A stretch of DNA of 64,000 nucleotides from Isoetes taiwanensis (lineage: Eukaryota; Streptophyta; Lycopodiopsida; Isoetales; Isoetaceae): NCBI GenBank assembly GCA_021234155.1, contig JAJEKV010000102.1:3554449-3618448 (forward strand), given 5' to 3'. The position numbers and the translations under genes are program-made. Under the pieces are notes generated by a model. It ran no database searches. It saw only the letters and a list, made by a program, of their open reading frames with translations, and was not told the origin of the DNA. This document shows, piece after piece, positions 48,715 to 59,661 of the stretch (positions within the stretch are counted from its first letter, which is position 1; each line of letters begins with the position of its first letter).

Positions 48715-49483
48715 GCATTATAGAGGCCAACAAGAAGCTACGAGCGATGGGCTAGGCCTATAATCGGTCACTTCATGTGGGCCGGGTATGGGTCTGACAC
48801 TTCCTGAGTCAATGGTATTGTCCTGACTCTCAAGAGTTGTGGGTGTTGGCCTGGCTCTTGTTTTGGAGAGTTCAGCCTGCATGGACGCAGTGTCGCCACG
48901 ATTCTCTACCCCGCCCATAGAGCCATTAGTCTCGGGGAAGGGGAGATGCAACCCTCCCTACCTCATCGGACCGGGGAGATGCAATCCAGAGTAGTCTCAA
49001 TGCATGATACCATGGAATTAGCTCTTCGGCAGGTTATAGTCACGCCAGAGCCCGATCTAGCCCATCTACAAGGTACGCACAGGAGGGGCGGACGGAGTGC
49101 TCAACTCTAGCCATTATCTATAGCCAGCCCTGCCATTGTTATATCTCACCGCTTCTATCTTGAGGCCCACCCGGGCCTACTTCCCTATATGAGTCCGAAA
49201 GCAGTAGAGCTCAGTATGTTTCACCTGCAGATACCAAGTATCATTGATGTGTCTATGATTGTAGATGGATGTGCTACCTCGTGGTAGTCAGATATATTAT
49301 ATTGCTGCCGTGCGACATTATAGTATGCTTTCGCTGTTATAGGAGCCCATAGGAGATGGGCACGCAAGACTCCTCTGTGTTTCCCTACCCAGGCCTTGGC
49401 TATCCCAGGACCGGAGCAGACGGAGGGCCCATGTAGCAGGGATTTCTCGCAGGGTATACTGTATACATTAGGGGAACATCACA
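48715..49483 (+). mobile_element. LTR A, 3' portion (unit 2)
   Basis: Equivalent of 18760-19522, ending catcaca at 49483. The last 160 bases are identical to unit 1. Confidence 0.65.
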
Positions 49484-49484
49484 A

Positions 49485-49496
49485 TGGTATCAGAGC
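49485..49496 (+). other. Primer-binding site, initiator-Met tRNA (unit 2)
   Basis: tggtatcagagc, one base after the LTR A end. It is followed by atgttcttgg, shared with the leader after LTR B at 61064. Confidence 0.9.
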
Positions 49497-50020
49497 AATG
49501 TTCTTGGTTGACTAAGAGCTAGCAATGGCCATAACCCTGACTAAGTTAACCGGCCTAGTAGAGTGTGGAATGAAAATTCCAACATTGAACTTCGAAAGTG
49601 GGTAAATTTTTTTTTCCCAAGTAGTAGGGTCATAGGCTAAATTATAGATTCAGATGAAAAGAATGAGATAAATAAACATTCTAGTAAAATGGAGCATGCA
49701 AAATGGATCAAAGAATCATCCCAATCCGAGACCCGGGTGAAAAATGGTGCAAAATTCGTAATTAAGACTCCAAACCATTAGAAAAATTTGGAAATTTAAA
49801 TATATATATATATATATATATATAATATAATAATAATAATAAAAAGGACTAACCATTAATAAGGGTGGCAAATTAATAGGAGTAATAATGGCAAAGGAAT
49901 ATTCCATTAGAGAGTATCTTTCCCTTTTTAAACACCCCCTTAGCCTCTCTCTCCTAATTTTGCCCTAAACTCTCTCTCTTAATCTCCAGCTTAAGTAATC
50001 AGTTTCCTTAACTATAAGAC

Positions 50021-50340
50021 ATGGCACGCATCAAATGCACTGCGAGGAAAGTTAGGAGCCCGAGGAAGAGGCCCATCATGGCGGAGTTAGCTGCCAGCAG
50101 TGACAAGAAGATTCCGGAGCACTTGAGACCGAGGTGGGGCGAGGAGGATGAGGCCAGCACATCGGGCTCCACGAACGAGATGTATCATACTACAGATGAG
50201 CGAGCCCCGAGGAGCTCGCCCGAAAGCACTTAGCGCACCGACAAGGCTGTCGCATGGGGCACGCTCTCGGGAATGAAGGGAGACAGCGGCGGCAGCAGGA
50301 AGAAGGAAGAAGAAGAGCAGGTAGGCACCAGCAAGAAGAA
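50021..50340 (+). pseudogene. Element A first ORF with histone-H3-tail-like N-terminus
   Basis: Starts M-A-R-I-K-C-T-A-R-K-V-R-S-P-R-K. Residues after Met match the H3 tail A-R-T-K-Q-T-A-R-K at seven of nine positions, including Lys4, Arg8 and Lys9. The ORF stays open for 70 codons, rich in Lys, Arg, Glu and Ser. It then continues in another frame with a basic and acidic run (R-K-K-E-E-E-E-Q) until LINE-d interrupts it. The start lies 525 bases after the Met primer site, as expected for a first ORF. No histone fold is present before the interruption. A chance match cannot be excluded for such a short tail. Confidence 0.5.
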
Positions 50341-50341
50341 G

Positions 50342-51310
50342 GGGAAGGAAGGAAGGAAGGAAGGAAGGAAGGAAGGAAGGAAGGTACTTTTATCGTCCAC
50401 GGAGACCAATCGGTCTATGGGACCCAATACAAAAACGCAGCAAGCGGATTACTGCCCGGATTAAAAAACCCGAAGGGTTTTCGAGGGAAAAACCGTGGCA
50501 GCAATCAGCCTGCTGACAAACTAACATACAAAATGTAGAAACACCCAAATATATACAAATATGCACCACACCCGCTAGCGGCCTAATCACCGAAAGCAGC
50601 CAAAGGGGGCAAAGGTGACCTCGCAGTCCAAGATTCCCGAATGTAATGACCCCGTGGCACGTGACCGACGGGCAGTTCATCAGCAAATGTAAGGGCAAGT
50701 CCTACCGCACTAAGGGGAGCCGACCGCCCTGATCCGGATCAACGCGGGCAACTCGAAAGTGTGAGGCTCATCCTCAATGGCACCCGCTTGACAAAGACCG
50801 ACAGAGCTCCGCCCCGCTGGGCTCCCCAATCCACCCGCCCGCCTCGACCGAAGATGGTGGGCACCGTATAATGGAGGCAATGAGTTCCGCCAGGGGCACC
50901 GGGAACGCAGGTAGAGCCAGGCCCCGCTAACACGGGTTGATGTGCTCCCGGTAATGGGCCGCTTTTTGATTCGGGCTTCTAGAGCGGGTCCTGCAGCTTG
51001 CCAAGGAAACAAGCTGCTAGGGTACCCCCGCAGTCGCCACGACGTCACCGGGTCCACCTCGCGACGACTGCCTCGCGACGCGCTCCATCCGGCGAACCAT
51101 CATCTCGCTACCCTAACAAAGTTTAAGCCGGACTCATTGCCACAAGCAGGGGCCAAAGTGGAGCCGAGCATCACCCATAGTAGCCACTTTCCGAAAATAG
51201 ACGCATGTGGTCCATCAAGGGCTGCCCGCTGAAGCGCAAGAATCCAGCCTCGCAGTTGGGTAATCTGATAGGGAACCGAGGAGTCAATGGTTCCGGCCCC
51301 GCTCGTACAT
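50342..51310 (-). mobile_element. LINE-d: 3' fragment (unit 2)
   Basis: A ggaa tract at 50342-50383 is the tail, then the LINE 3' end ggtctccgtggacgataaaa read on the minus strand. C-terminal protein pieces are more corrupted than in unit 1. Confidence 0.7.
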
Positions 51311-51319
51311 AGGCGGGAT

Positions 51320-51715
51320 CGCCTTTCATTCCTCCTCGATTCGACCGGTGATGCATCTTTATCGCCTCGCCAAAGCCCCGCCATTGAATGTCGACCCGGA
51401 ACAAGTACGTAAGGCCTTCTTAGCACGAGCACTTGGGTCCACAGCACTACATCAGATCCCCGCCAAGCAGGAGACAGTTTCTTGCCCCTCCGTGAGGGCC
51501 GCATTGGACCGCCACATCATTTACTTTCGTAAGGTAGTTGGTATGGGTGATGCTCGCCCCGCCCAATCTTGCTTTAGCTATAGCACTGGTCCACCTCAAA
51601 GCCCGGCCGAAGGACAAGCAAGCTCTGGTTCTCCGGCGGAATGTACAAAAGTGTAAGGAGAAGGTGGCGAATGGGAAGAGGAAAGGGTAGCACCTGTTGG
51701 GGAGATCCAAGAGGC
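51320..51715 (+). mobile_element. LINE-e fragment facing LINE-d (unit 2)
   Basis: A frame at 51348-51656 carries R-K-A-F-L-A-R-A-L-G and A-L-D-R-H-I-I-Y-F-R-K-V-V, the same blocks that LINE-c has near 14150-14270. Confidence 0.75.
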
Positions 51716-51950
51716 TTAAATGTTCCAAAAGATTATAAATTCGCCAAAATGGACTCATCCAGGTCACTTCACTCCGCATTGCAGTGACTTATAGCACTCC
51801 ATTCTAGTTTCCCAATCCATATGGACCCCATCTTAAAAAAATTCCCACAGTAGAGGGAACCGCCCTCCCCCTCCTCCTCGCCAAACCAATCAAGATGGGC
51901 ATCATTTATATTTGAATTATAATCCTTAGTCAAATTTAAGCTTTAATCAT

Positions 51951-54540
51951 GTTGAATAATATTAATGGCCAAGACCCTTAGAGTTAGAACCAAAACCCTT
52001 AAGCTAGATAGAGACAACATTTGCATTAATCTTAGCTTAGTTGTTGCTCTTATCTTGCCAACCGTATTCTTGTCTACACATAGGTAGTATAACCAAATCT
52101 TTTTCTTAGCAACCCAGCTAGTTGCCAAGGGCTTAGAAATTGTTGTCACACGTTGGTATGCCACACCAACACATGCTATAAATGCACCATCATCAAGTGT
52201 CTTCTGCCATACCTTGTATCATAGATAATTATCCCAACAATTCATCCTACCTAGTTAATTTAGCCCAACACACCAAGTACGGCCATAACCATAAGTTTTT
52301 GCCAGCCCATAATAGTAAATAAGTACCTTTCTCACCGCCTAGTAAAGTGCCAAATGCCGAGGGGATCATTTGGGTTTAGAGTATATAAAGGCATAAATAT
52401 AGAGATCGTAGAGTGAATAAACATAAATAATTGTTGTTGTGGTAGTATTAGCTGCCTTGTGCACTTTAGGATAGTCAAATAGGTCAGTGGAAACTTCATA
52501 GATCCTTGAGCCCCTCGGCACGTGAGCCACTCGACAACATCAACGAATTTTGAAAGCAGAGGGCACCCTTATGGAGGAAACTTCAGTAAAGCAAAAGTCA
52601 AGATGATGCACAAGGAAGCCCAAACACAAATAATAAAGAGAAACCTACAGAAAGGATGATTGAGACATCAAGAATAGACACACGAGTTGCCAACAAGAGC
52701 TATGCAACAACTAATGGGCATCATGGCAGTTACACCATGGATCACATTAGGGGAGGAACATCTTGTAGTCAAGGATATTCTCCACGTACCATATTGTCTC
52801 GAGAAAGGGCTCCACATCGACGACTATTGTCACAATCCACCACCAACAAGTTGATGACTTCATCGACTATTGACATCACGAGTTTCTAAAAGAGGAGACT
52901 GGATATATCCCTTAGAAAGAGTAACTATCTCAGATATACAGGCCATAGTAGTATACAGGCAAGAACAGACTATGCAGAAATCGGAGTACGGCCAGACTGC
53001 AACCAATTTCCTCCTCGTCATCCCCAATACTTCAGAGCAGCTACATCAACCTCGATAGCACCTTCTCAAGATCATGACGACCTTCTACTTTAGAGATTGG
53101 AGGTCAAACACCAACAAGAAGAGATATCATGGGAGACCAAATACTAGCATTACTAACTAAGTAGTCAAGATTATAGTCCCTGCATATGGATGCAAATAGA
53201 CTTTTCTCAGGAAGAGAAGCTGCACAGTTGGTAAAGCACTCAACATTGTCATTAGTCTTATAACAGCAGCATGCGACCGCCAAGATGGAGAATCGAATCG
53301 ACACGATCAACACAACAGTATCGATTCAAGAAATAGAAGGATCATCCTCAAATCTTGTAATCTCCAAGGCGGATGAACTGACATGAAAGATTCTAGAGAG
53401 TGGAGAACATTACCTTCAAGCTTTTGAGACGTGACACCAACACCCTACATTGTCCACTTCTCAAATCCATTAGTATGGATAGCTTTAACAAAGGAAATCA
53501 ACATCAACATTGGGGATGAGCATAATCAGAATATGTTCAACAAAAAGAGCAGGGCACATGAATGATTATACAACAACTCCAAGGAGATCAGATTTTTTAG
53601 CAAAATCGTGGATCACCATCTTGCTACTGCAACGATTAATGACGACACCAGCTTTTAGCAAGCAAGAGGACCCTATCAGATAGTTGATTATCTTAGAATT
53701 ATGGGTAATAACATCCATAATGGGATTGGGACGAAACTTCGAGTAAATTTTTGTCATTCTTTTTGAAATGATGGACCCGAAAATTGAGCAAAGATTCAAA
53801 GATTGGGAAGAAAAACATATGGAGCACTAAAATTATATACATTTGCCGACAAATATCCAACATATTGGAATCTCTTCGTGAGCTTGATCACCTTGCTAAG
53901 CATACTAGGATAACCATTGGCCATGTATATGACGAGTACTTCCACAACATAAGGAATAATTCGACCCAATGAAGAGAAGCACTCTAACAAGTCCGGCCAA
54001 CTTCTTAGATGGCATCAATTCAAAGGTGGAACTATTTCAAGAGGGTAATAATTGCATAGTTTTGTGTTCCAAAGGAAATAATATAAATAAGTCTTTAATC
54101 TGTAACCTTGCACCTCCTAGCTGGCAGATACCTTTAAGAGCAAGACTCTTAAGTCTAAATCTAGGCCAGTAATTATGGCAAGGCTGAGCAATTAGCAGCA
54201 CCAAAGGAACGAGTCACAAGTTCGACATCAACCTTAAGTAGAGCAAAGTGAAGCATCGACACCAAAGTATGTATATTAGCAAGTATGACCGCATAATAGA
54301 CACGGAATATTAATTCTGGCTAAGGCAATAAGTGATTATCATAAGCAAGAGATGTCTATCCTAGCAACAAATGGCAAGCACCTCACAATTAAAGTTAAAG
54401 AAGTAATTTCAGTCATGCAACGCGTGTCAGTGAAGCAATTACTTAAGTGCATCATGAGGGATGAGGTCGCATATACCTAAGCTAAACGCCGTCGACCCCG
54501 AAAACAAGAGTAAGAAGGAAGATGCTACTTCGGAATTCGG
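51951..54540 (+). mobile_element. Chromovirus 5' region (unit 2)
   Basis: Possible LTR from tgttgaataat at 51951 to about 52540, with TATA box tatataaa at 52382-52389. The following 2 kb should hold gag and protease, but no frame is long enough to assign. Confidence 0.45.
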
Positions 54541-55150
54541 CCGATTGCTAAGATAATCAAGAAGTCCCACGATATATCTTCGGATCAAATATAGAGGCAT
54601 AGAGTGTGAAATCATTCTTGCACCAAATGCAGAGCCGACCTGCAAAGCTCTTTATAGAATGAGCACTTCCGAGCTAGCAGAGCTCAAGATGTAGTTGTAG
54701 GAGTTGCTCGACTTGGGGATATTCTCGGCTAGGATGGAAGTCGAAAGATGTATATTAACCATTGACAGCCAACAAGCGCATACAAGGTAATGGATCAGCC
54801 CCAAAGAGCAAGATTCTTCTACAAAATCGACAAGGTCAAAGATCATAAAAAATAAGCACCAAGGAGGAAGATATTCATAAGACCGCTTCGTAACACAATA
54901 TGGGCACTATGAGTTCACAAAGAATGCCCCCGAGTCTATCGAATGCTCCAAATACTTTTATGCACTTGATGAATAACATCTTCGTGAGATTTCTTAGACG
55001 AAGTTCGTCATCAATTTTTTTCAACGACATCGTGATCTACAGCAAATAAATGAGGATCATGCAGTCCATTTGAGAAGAGTCTTGGAGAAGTTAAGACGGC
55101 GCCACTTTGGCAAGCTTTTTAAGTATCATTTTGCAATGCCATCTCCACTT
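54540..55150 (+). pseudogene. Ty3/gypsy reverse transcriptase remnant (unit 2)
   Basis: In order, with frame changes: E-I-I-L-A-P-N-A-E-P; Y-R-M-S-T-S-E-L-A-E-L-K; L-L-D-L-G-I-F-S; the K-I-D block near 54827; Y-E-F-T; S-N-A-P-N-T-F-M-H-L-M-N-N-I-F at 54938-54982; and F-F-N-D-I-V-I-Y-S-K near 55018-55047, the Y/F-x-D-D-I catalytic block with Asn for the first Asp. D-H-A-V-H-L-R-R-V-L follows. This is a classic Ty3/gypsy order. It is inactive unless the breaks are errors. Confidence 0.85.
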
Positions 55151-55249
55151 CGACAAGCGAATTCTGCAAGAAGATGAGAGAAGCCATCTCCCTAGCATGG
55201 AGTTCAAGCACATATGGGCTAGTCTTTGCAAGAGCGCAAGGACGGATAA

Positions 55250-56450
55250 GGAAAGAGAGACCTTCAAACATTTTAAAAAGGAAGGCAATCTTTTATATCA
55301 CAAGAACAAGCTATGCATACCTGAAGCATCAGGAGTAAGGAAGCTAATCTTACATGACACACACAATAGTCCTATTGCCGGTCATGAATGATTTATAAAA
55401 ATCTACTTCAAGATTAGAAGCAGCTACTTCTGACCGGGCATGAAAAAGCAGATAGCCAAGTGTATCCAAGAATGCCAGTTGTGTCAACAGACAAAGGCAG
55501 AACAACTTCGAATCCTGGGAGCTTGGAAACTTTGGCAATGCCAGACGCCAAGTGGGAAGTTATCAGCATGGATTTCATAGCGGTCCTTCAAAGGACAGCA
55601 AGGAGCTTTGATGCCTTGATCATTGTGGTAGATAAATTATCTAAAATGACACATTCTTGCCATGCCGCACCACAGACACGGCTTTGAATACAGCCTTATT
55701 ATCTACATAAGAGATTTTTTTATAGATTGCATGGAATACCCAGGGCGATCACTCTGATAGAGATCCGAAGTCATCAGCACCTTTTGGCATGACTTCTTCG
55801 ACACGATCTGCACCAACTTGTGGATGAGTTTTGCTTGTCATCTGTAGTTGGATGGGAAAATGTAGTGCGCCAACAGAACCTTGGAGGACACGTTGAGAAA
55901 ACTATATTTGGAACAAGCAATTCAAATGGGCCGATTACATCCACCTAGTTGAGTTGCGTACAATAATACGAAGCGAGAGTCATTGAAGATGTTTCCCTTC
56001 ATGGTCAGTTACGGTTATCAATGCTTGACCCAAAAAACGTGGCACAATCTAGTGTCCAAGGTGGGAGTTTCTCAACAACGATGGCAGATATGCAACAACT
56101 TGTGGTAGAAGTGCGAGAATATCTTCAAACAATAAGGGCACATCAGAAGAGTCTAACAGATAGACATAAAACTCCTCGAGAAATTTTTGTGGGAGATAGA
56201 GTTTGGTTCAACTAAAGGTAAAGCAAGCCAAGCTCCGCATCCACAATTGTAAGAAACTTGCTGAAAGATAAGAGGGGCCTTTGAAGATTGTCAAGCGAAT
56301 AAGGAGCCCGTCATATAAGCAAACTCACCGGCCCTTCTAAAGGTTTATAAGGTCTTCTACGTGAGCCTACTCAAGAGGGATACCCCGAACCCAGAGGAGG
56401 TATTGGAGACTCCAATCTTATTGGAAATGATGAGGAATAAATTGAAATAG
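55250..56450 (+). pseudogene. Ty3/gypsy integrase remnant (unit 2)
   Basis: G-N-L-L-Y-H-K-N-K-L-C-I-P, L-I-L-H-D-T-H and A-G-H form the zinc-binding start; C-Q-L-C-Q-Q supplies the Cys pair. The core follows with W-E-V-I-S-M-D-F-I and A-L-I-I-V-V-D-K-L-S-K-M-T-H (55559-55650). Later blocks include T-D-R-H-K-T-P-R-E-I-F and F-V-G-D-R-V-W-F. The C-terminal part has K-V-Y-K-V-F-Y-V-S-L-L-K-R, leading into the chromodomain. Several frameshifts. Confidence 0.88.
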
Positions 56451-56506
56451 TTCCGAATCAATTCTTGACAAAGCGTTCAAGAAAATAAGTAGGTCTTAAT
56501 TTCTTC

Positions 56507-56668
56507 AATATTTGGTCAAGTGGAAGCACTTTCCAGTGGAAGACGCGACATAGGTATTGAAGCAAGATCTAGAGACGCAATACCAACAATTTATGGAGCA
56601 CTTCGATGGACAAGTCATCTCCCAATTGTTCGACACCAACCCGTCAGATGCTCTTAGCTTAAGCTTGT
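56507..56668 (+). pseudogene. Chromodomain of a chromovirus integrase (unit 2)
   Basis: An almost continuous frame reads Y-L-V-K-W-K-H-F-P-V-E-D-A-T, a stop, then L-E-T-Q-Y-Q-Q-F. Chromodomains have Y-L-V-K-W-K-G...A-T-W-E here, so the stop (tag) replaces the conserved Trp (tgg). Chromodomains bind methylated histone H3 and steer integration to heterochromatin. The position directly after integrase identifies the element as a chromovirus. Confidence 0.82.
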
Positions 56669-56739
56669 GTATATCTTAGTATTAAGTGCAAAAAAGCATA
56701 TGCATTCTAGGCTAGTTGGGATACATACGTGGAAGTCTT

Positions 56740-57240
56740 GGAGCATGGGCGATGATGAGATCCCCCTTGGACGTTCTCTAAGCCAGTACGCACCAGGAGT
56801 GCGCATGACCAAGAGGGTCATATAAGAGGAGTGCATCATCATGGGCAATGATGGGATCATTAGAGTATTCCCTAGCTTAAATCTTCAGGGCCATGATGCA
56901 CTGCGGGTATGCGTGACCAAAGGGATCATCTACAAGTAGGCACGGGATCGTGGGCGATGATGAGATCATCGTTAGGATGTTTGCTATGCCACAATGCACG
57001 GCATGTGCACATGACCATAGGGGGTCATGATGAGGTAAGCATGATCATGCACAATGATGGAATCGTCTGAGATGTTTCCGAGCTTAAATCCCCAGGGGCA
57101 TGAGGCACTGCAGGTGTACACAATCAATGAAATCTTGTACAAGATAGCACATGATCATGGGCGATGAGTGGATCATCTTAAACGTTCCTTAATCTCAAAT
57201 TGTACGGGCCATGATCGAGTGCAAGGTAGTAGGGGTAACC
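56740..57240. repeat. Degenerate tandem repeat, units near 100 bases (unit 2)
   Basis: About five units starting near 56745, 56837, 56950, 57043 and 57145. Each has catgggcgatgatgagatca-like blocks, and alternate units have agcttaaatc and a gggcatga block. Equivalent of 26735-27250. Confidence 0.6.
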
Positions 57241-58009
57241 TTGAGCTAGTAGTTTGGCTCAAGGCGGTAATTAGGGGGGTGATCCCCTAAAACCTTAATT
57301 TATTAACTAAATTAATATAATGTGCTATCTGTGCAGGCCAATGAAGGGGAGCATGAAGAAGGGAGCACATTACGAGAAGATAGAATGTTAGTCCTGTACA
57401 TCCAGGTACAGGACTATTGAGAACCACGGAGCAGGGCAGGAATAAAGGACTAGGTCAAGCATCGAGTAGTAGACCCATGCCCCTGGCAAAGTCCATGCAG
57501 AAGACCATGCCCGGGTCCAAGAAAAGACCCAGAATGAATAAATGACGGCCCCCGTGGAAGTACAGTCCAGAGTCAGCGAGATTCCAGGCACATAAAGAAG
57601 GCGCTGCCAGATTCCCTGAAAGTTAGGCTCTGATCTAGGAGTTGGTAACAAGATCTGACACACACCTATTTTGGGCCCAAAGCCATTGTACTATATATAT
57701 GAGTAAAGATAGAACTCATTTTTTAGATGAGCATTAGCCCTTATCTCTTGTTTTTCTCTCGATTTCTGAGAGCTCATATATGCACATTGATATCAAGAAA
57801 GTTGGCATTCTCTTCATTGTTGTGTATTGATTCATTCCTATCCGTTCTTTTTTTATTGTTCTCTTGCAAAATCCCGCGTGACACTCAGCCAGGGCTCTCC
57901 TATTTGATCCAAGGGTCCTCATAGAGGGCTGTCTTGCAGGAGATCCCGAACCCAGACCCTAAACACTGTCGCCATTGCCGAGTCTCATTCCCTTTTCTCT
58001 CTTCTCAAT
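57241..58009 (+). mobile_element. Leader/LTR-like region before gag (unit 2)
   Basis: TATA-like ctatatatatgag near 57691, and tgtcgccattgccgag at 57967-57982, resembling the tRNA-Asp primer site (tggcgccgttgccggg) with about three mismatches. Gag begins 27 bases later. Confidence 0.45.
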
Positions 58010-59035
58010 ATGTCTGCTCGTGCTTTCACTCCTGAGGAACTCCTTAGCCAAACGGCCGCAAGATTGGAGCGCCATCAGCATCGAAAAGCTGCTTGTGACA
58101 TGTATGATCCTGACTATGATATCGAGGGAGTCCGTGTCTGCTCACGTGCTCAGTCGGTGCCGCCTACCCCTCGTGTCCATTCTCGCCCAAGGTCCCCCCC
58201 TATTTGCAGGCACTGCTCTCAACCCCAGTCGCCACACCATACACCGGTCCAACCCACTCCTCATTACTTTCAGACTCTAGACAACACTTACATCCATATC
58301 CCTTCTGGTCACACTCCCTTGCCTTCGCAGCCTTTTTCTCCTCCCGCGGGGATGGGCTATCCTCATGTCTCTTTTGGTCCTACCCATGTCCATGAATATC
58401 AGTCCTCCCCATCCTTTCAGCACTCAGTCTCTGTATACAACATCACTGATCTCAAGATCAATGAGGACGGCTCCCAAGGCCCTTTGCCAATGGACGTTCC
58501 TCTCTCTGGACCCTCGGGTTTCTCAGTCTCTATGCCGCCTGGTTCCCAGCCAACGGCTATATCTCAAGGTTATATTCCAGCTTATGCCCCACTTATCTAC
58601 ACGCAAGGTCCACCTCCATCCCCTGTTCAAAATCTTAAGCTGACATATTCCACTTTTGGGAATACCAAAGGAAAGCCCCTTGATCAAAGTGCCCAAACTC
58701 ACATGGAAGAATTTGAGGCATTGGCTATCCTCAATGGCCACGCTCAACCTCAACTCAAGTTCCACATCTTCTCCACCACGCTGCGTGGAGCCCCTCATCA
58801 GTGGCTCATAGCCAACAAAAGCCATTGAAAACAAAACTGGCAAGAGATGAAGATGGCATTTCTCTCACATTATGGCACCACGGATGGATGATCAACAACT
58901 CATGAAGCAACTTAATGATCTTCAGCAACAGCCCACGGAGTCTGGCCGAGATTTTGCGGATTGCCTTCACATTCTTCTCAGCAAGCTCAATTGGAGCTAA
59001 GTTTGCTAGAAATTATGCACCGCTTGTTGAGGCCT
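58010..59035 (+). pseudogene. Ty3/gypsy gag-like ORF (unit 2)
   Basis: Open for 272 codons from M-S-A-R-A-F-T-P-E-E-L. The N-terminal two thirds is rich in Pro, Ser, His and Gln. Near the C-terminus, F-H-I-F-S-T-T-L-R-G-A-P-H-Q-W-L matches the retrotransposon gag block with L-x-G-x-A-x-x-W. Past a frameshift near 58828, L-N-D-L-Q-Q-Q-P-T-E-S and D-F-A-D-C-L-H-I-L continue the gag pattern to about 59035. Strand and order suggest a second Ty3/gypsy element, separate from the chromovirus to its left. Confidence 0.75.
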
Positions 59036-59089
59036 TTTGTGTTGCTTCCTTCATTTCCAAAGATAACGTAATCTCCACTAGCACCATTT

Positions 59090-59389
59090 CTTCCATGAGC
59101 AGCCAGCCGCCGCCTCATCAAGTCCTCCCCCCGCAACAACATCCCAAAGGTCTTCTGCCTACAAAACATCTTTCATTCTTTCCTTCCAAGCTTGAAAACC
59201 AGCTTCTCCATGAAATATTTCCACACCATTTAACAGAGATGATCCAAGTCTAGTTGCCATTGGCTCTGATACCAATGTGAGAAAACAGACAACAAGTATT
59301 AGAGATCAAGTATTCTAACAACACTTTTGTCTAGGCAAATTGGATTCTTACTTCATTGTTTAATAGTTTGGCAACCAACTTATTAATAT
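59090..59389 (-). mobile_element. Copia-like element 5' end, minus strand (unit 2)
   Basis: On the minus strand, LTR-like sequence (59389 to 59276) ends in ctcaca and is followed by ttggtatcagagcca (59275-59261), a Met primer site. At 59260 a frame starts M-A-T-R-L-G-S-S-L-L and carries F-H-G-E-A-G-F-Q-A-W-K-E-R-M-K, then E-D-L-W-D-V-V. This resembles the copia gag start (F-x-G-x-N-F-x-x-W-K-x-x-M). The LTR is cut at 59390 by LTR B. Confidence 0.65.
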
Positions 59390-59536
59390 TGTGACGCTCC
59401 AAAGACAAAGATATGCCCCAGATCGATACCGCATCGCCTCGCACACGCCGCATTACCCACACCCAAAATGACGGGTACGCCAGCTGCAGCCAGTGTGAGT
59501 AGCCCTAGGGGCAATTTGCCAGAAATATGTGCAACT

Positions 59537-59570
59537 ATTAATGTGCACATTTTCCAATGTACACATTAAT
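59537..59570. repeat. Palindrome in LTR B, first copy (unit 2)
   Basis: Arms attaatgtgcacatt and aatgtacacattaat (one mismatch) around ttcc. Repeated at 59628-59661, 91 bases on. Confidence 0.85.
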
Positions 59571-59627
59571 GGGGCACACATTTACAAGTGGACACTTCAT
59601 GCCAAGTGGGCCACACCCATAGGTGCA

Positions 59628-59661
59628 ATTAATGTGCACATTTTCCAATGTACACATTAAT
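59628..59661. repeat. Palindrome in LTR B, second copy (unit 2)
   Basis: Same 34 bases as 59537-59570. The pair lies about 120-245 bases before the TATA box, so it could be a promoter element. Confidence 0.85.

Noticed and set aside
50273-50464. Apparent protein with R-K-E-G repeats
   Set aside because: The repeats translate the ggaa tract that forms the tail of LINE-d; it is not a coding repeat.
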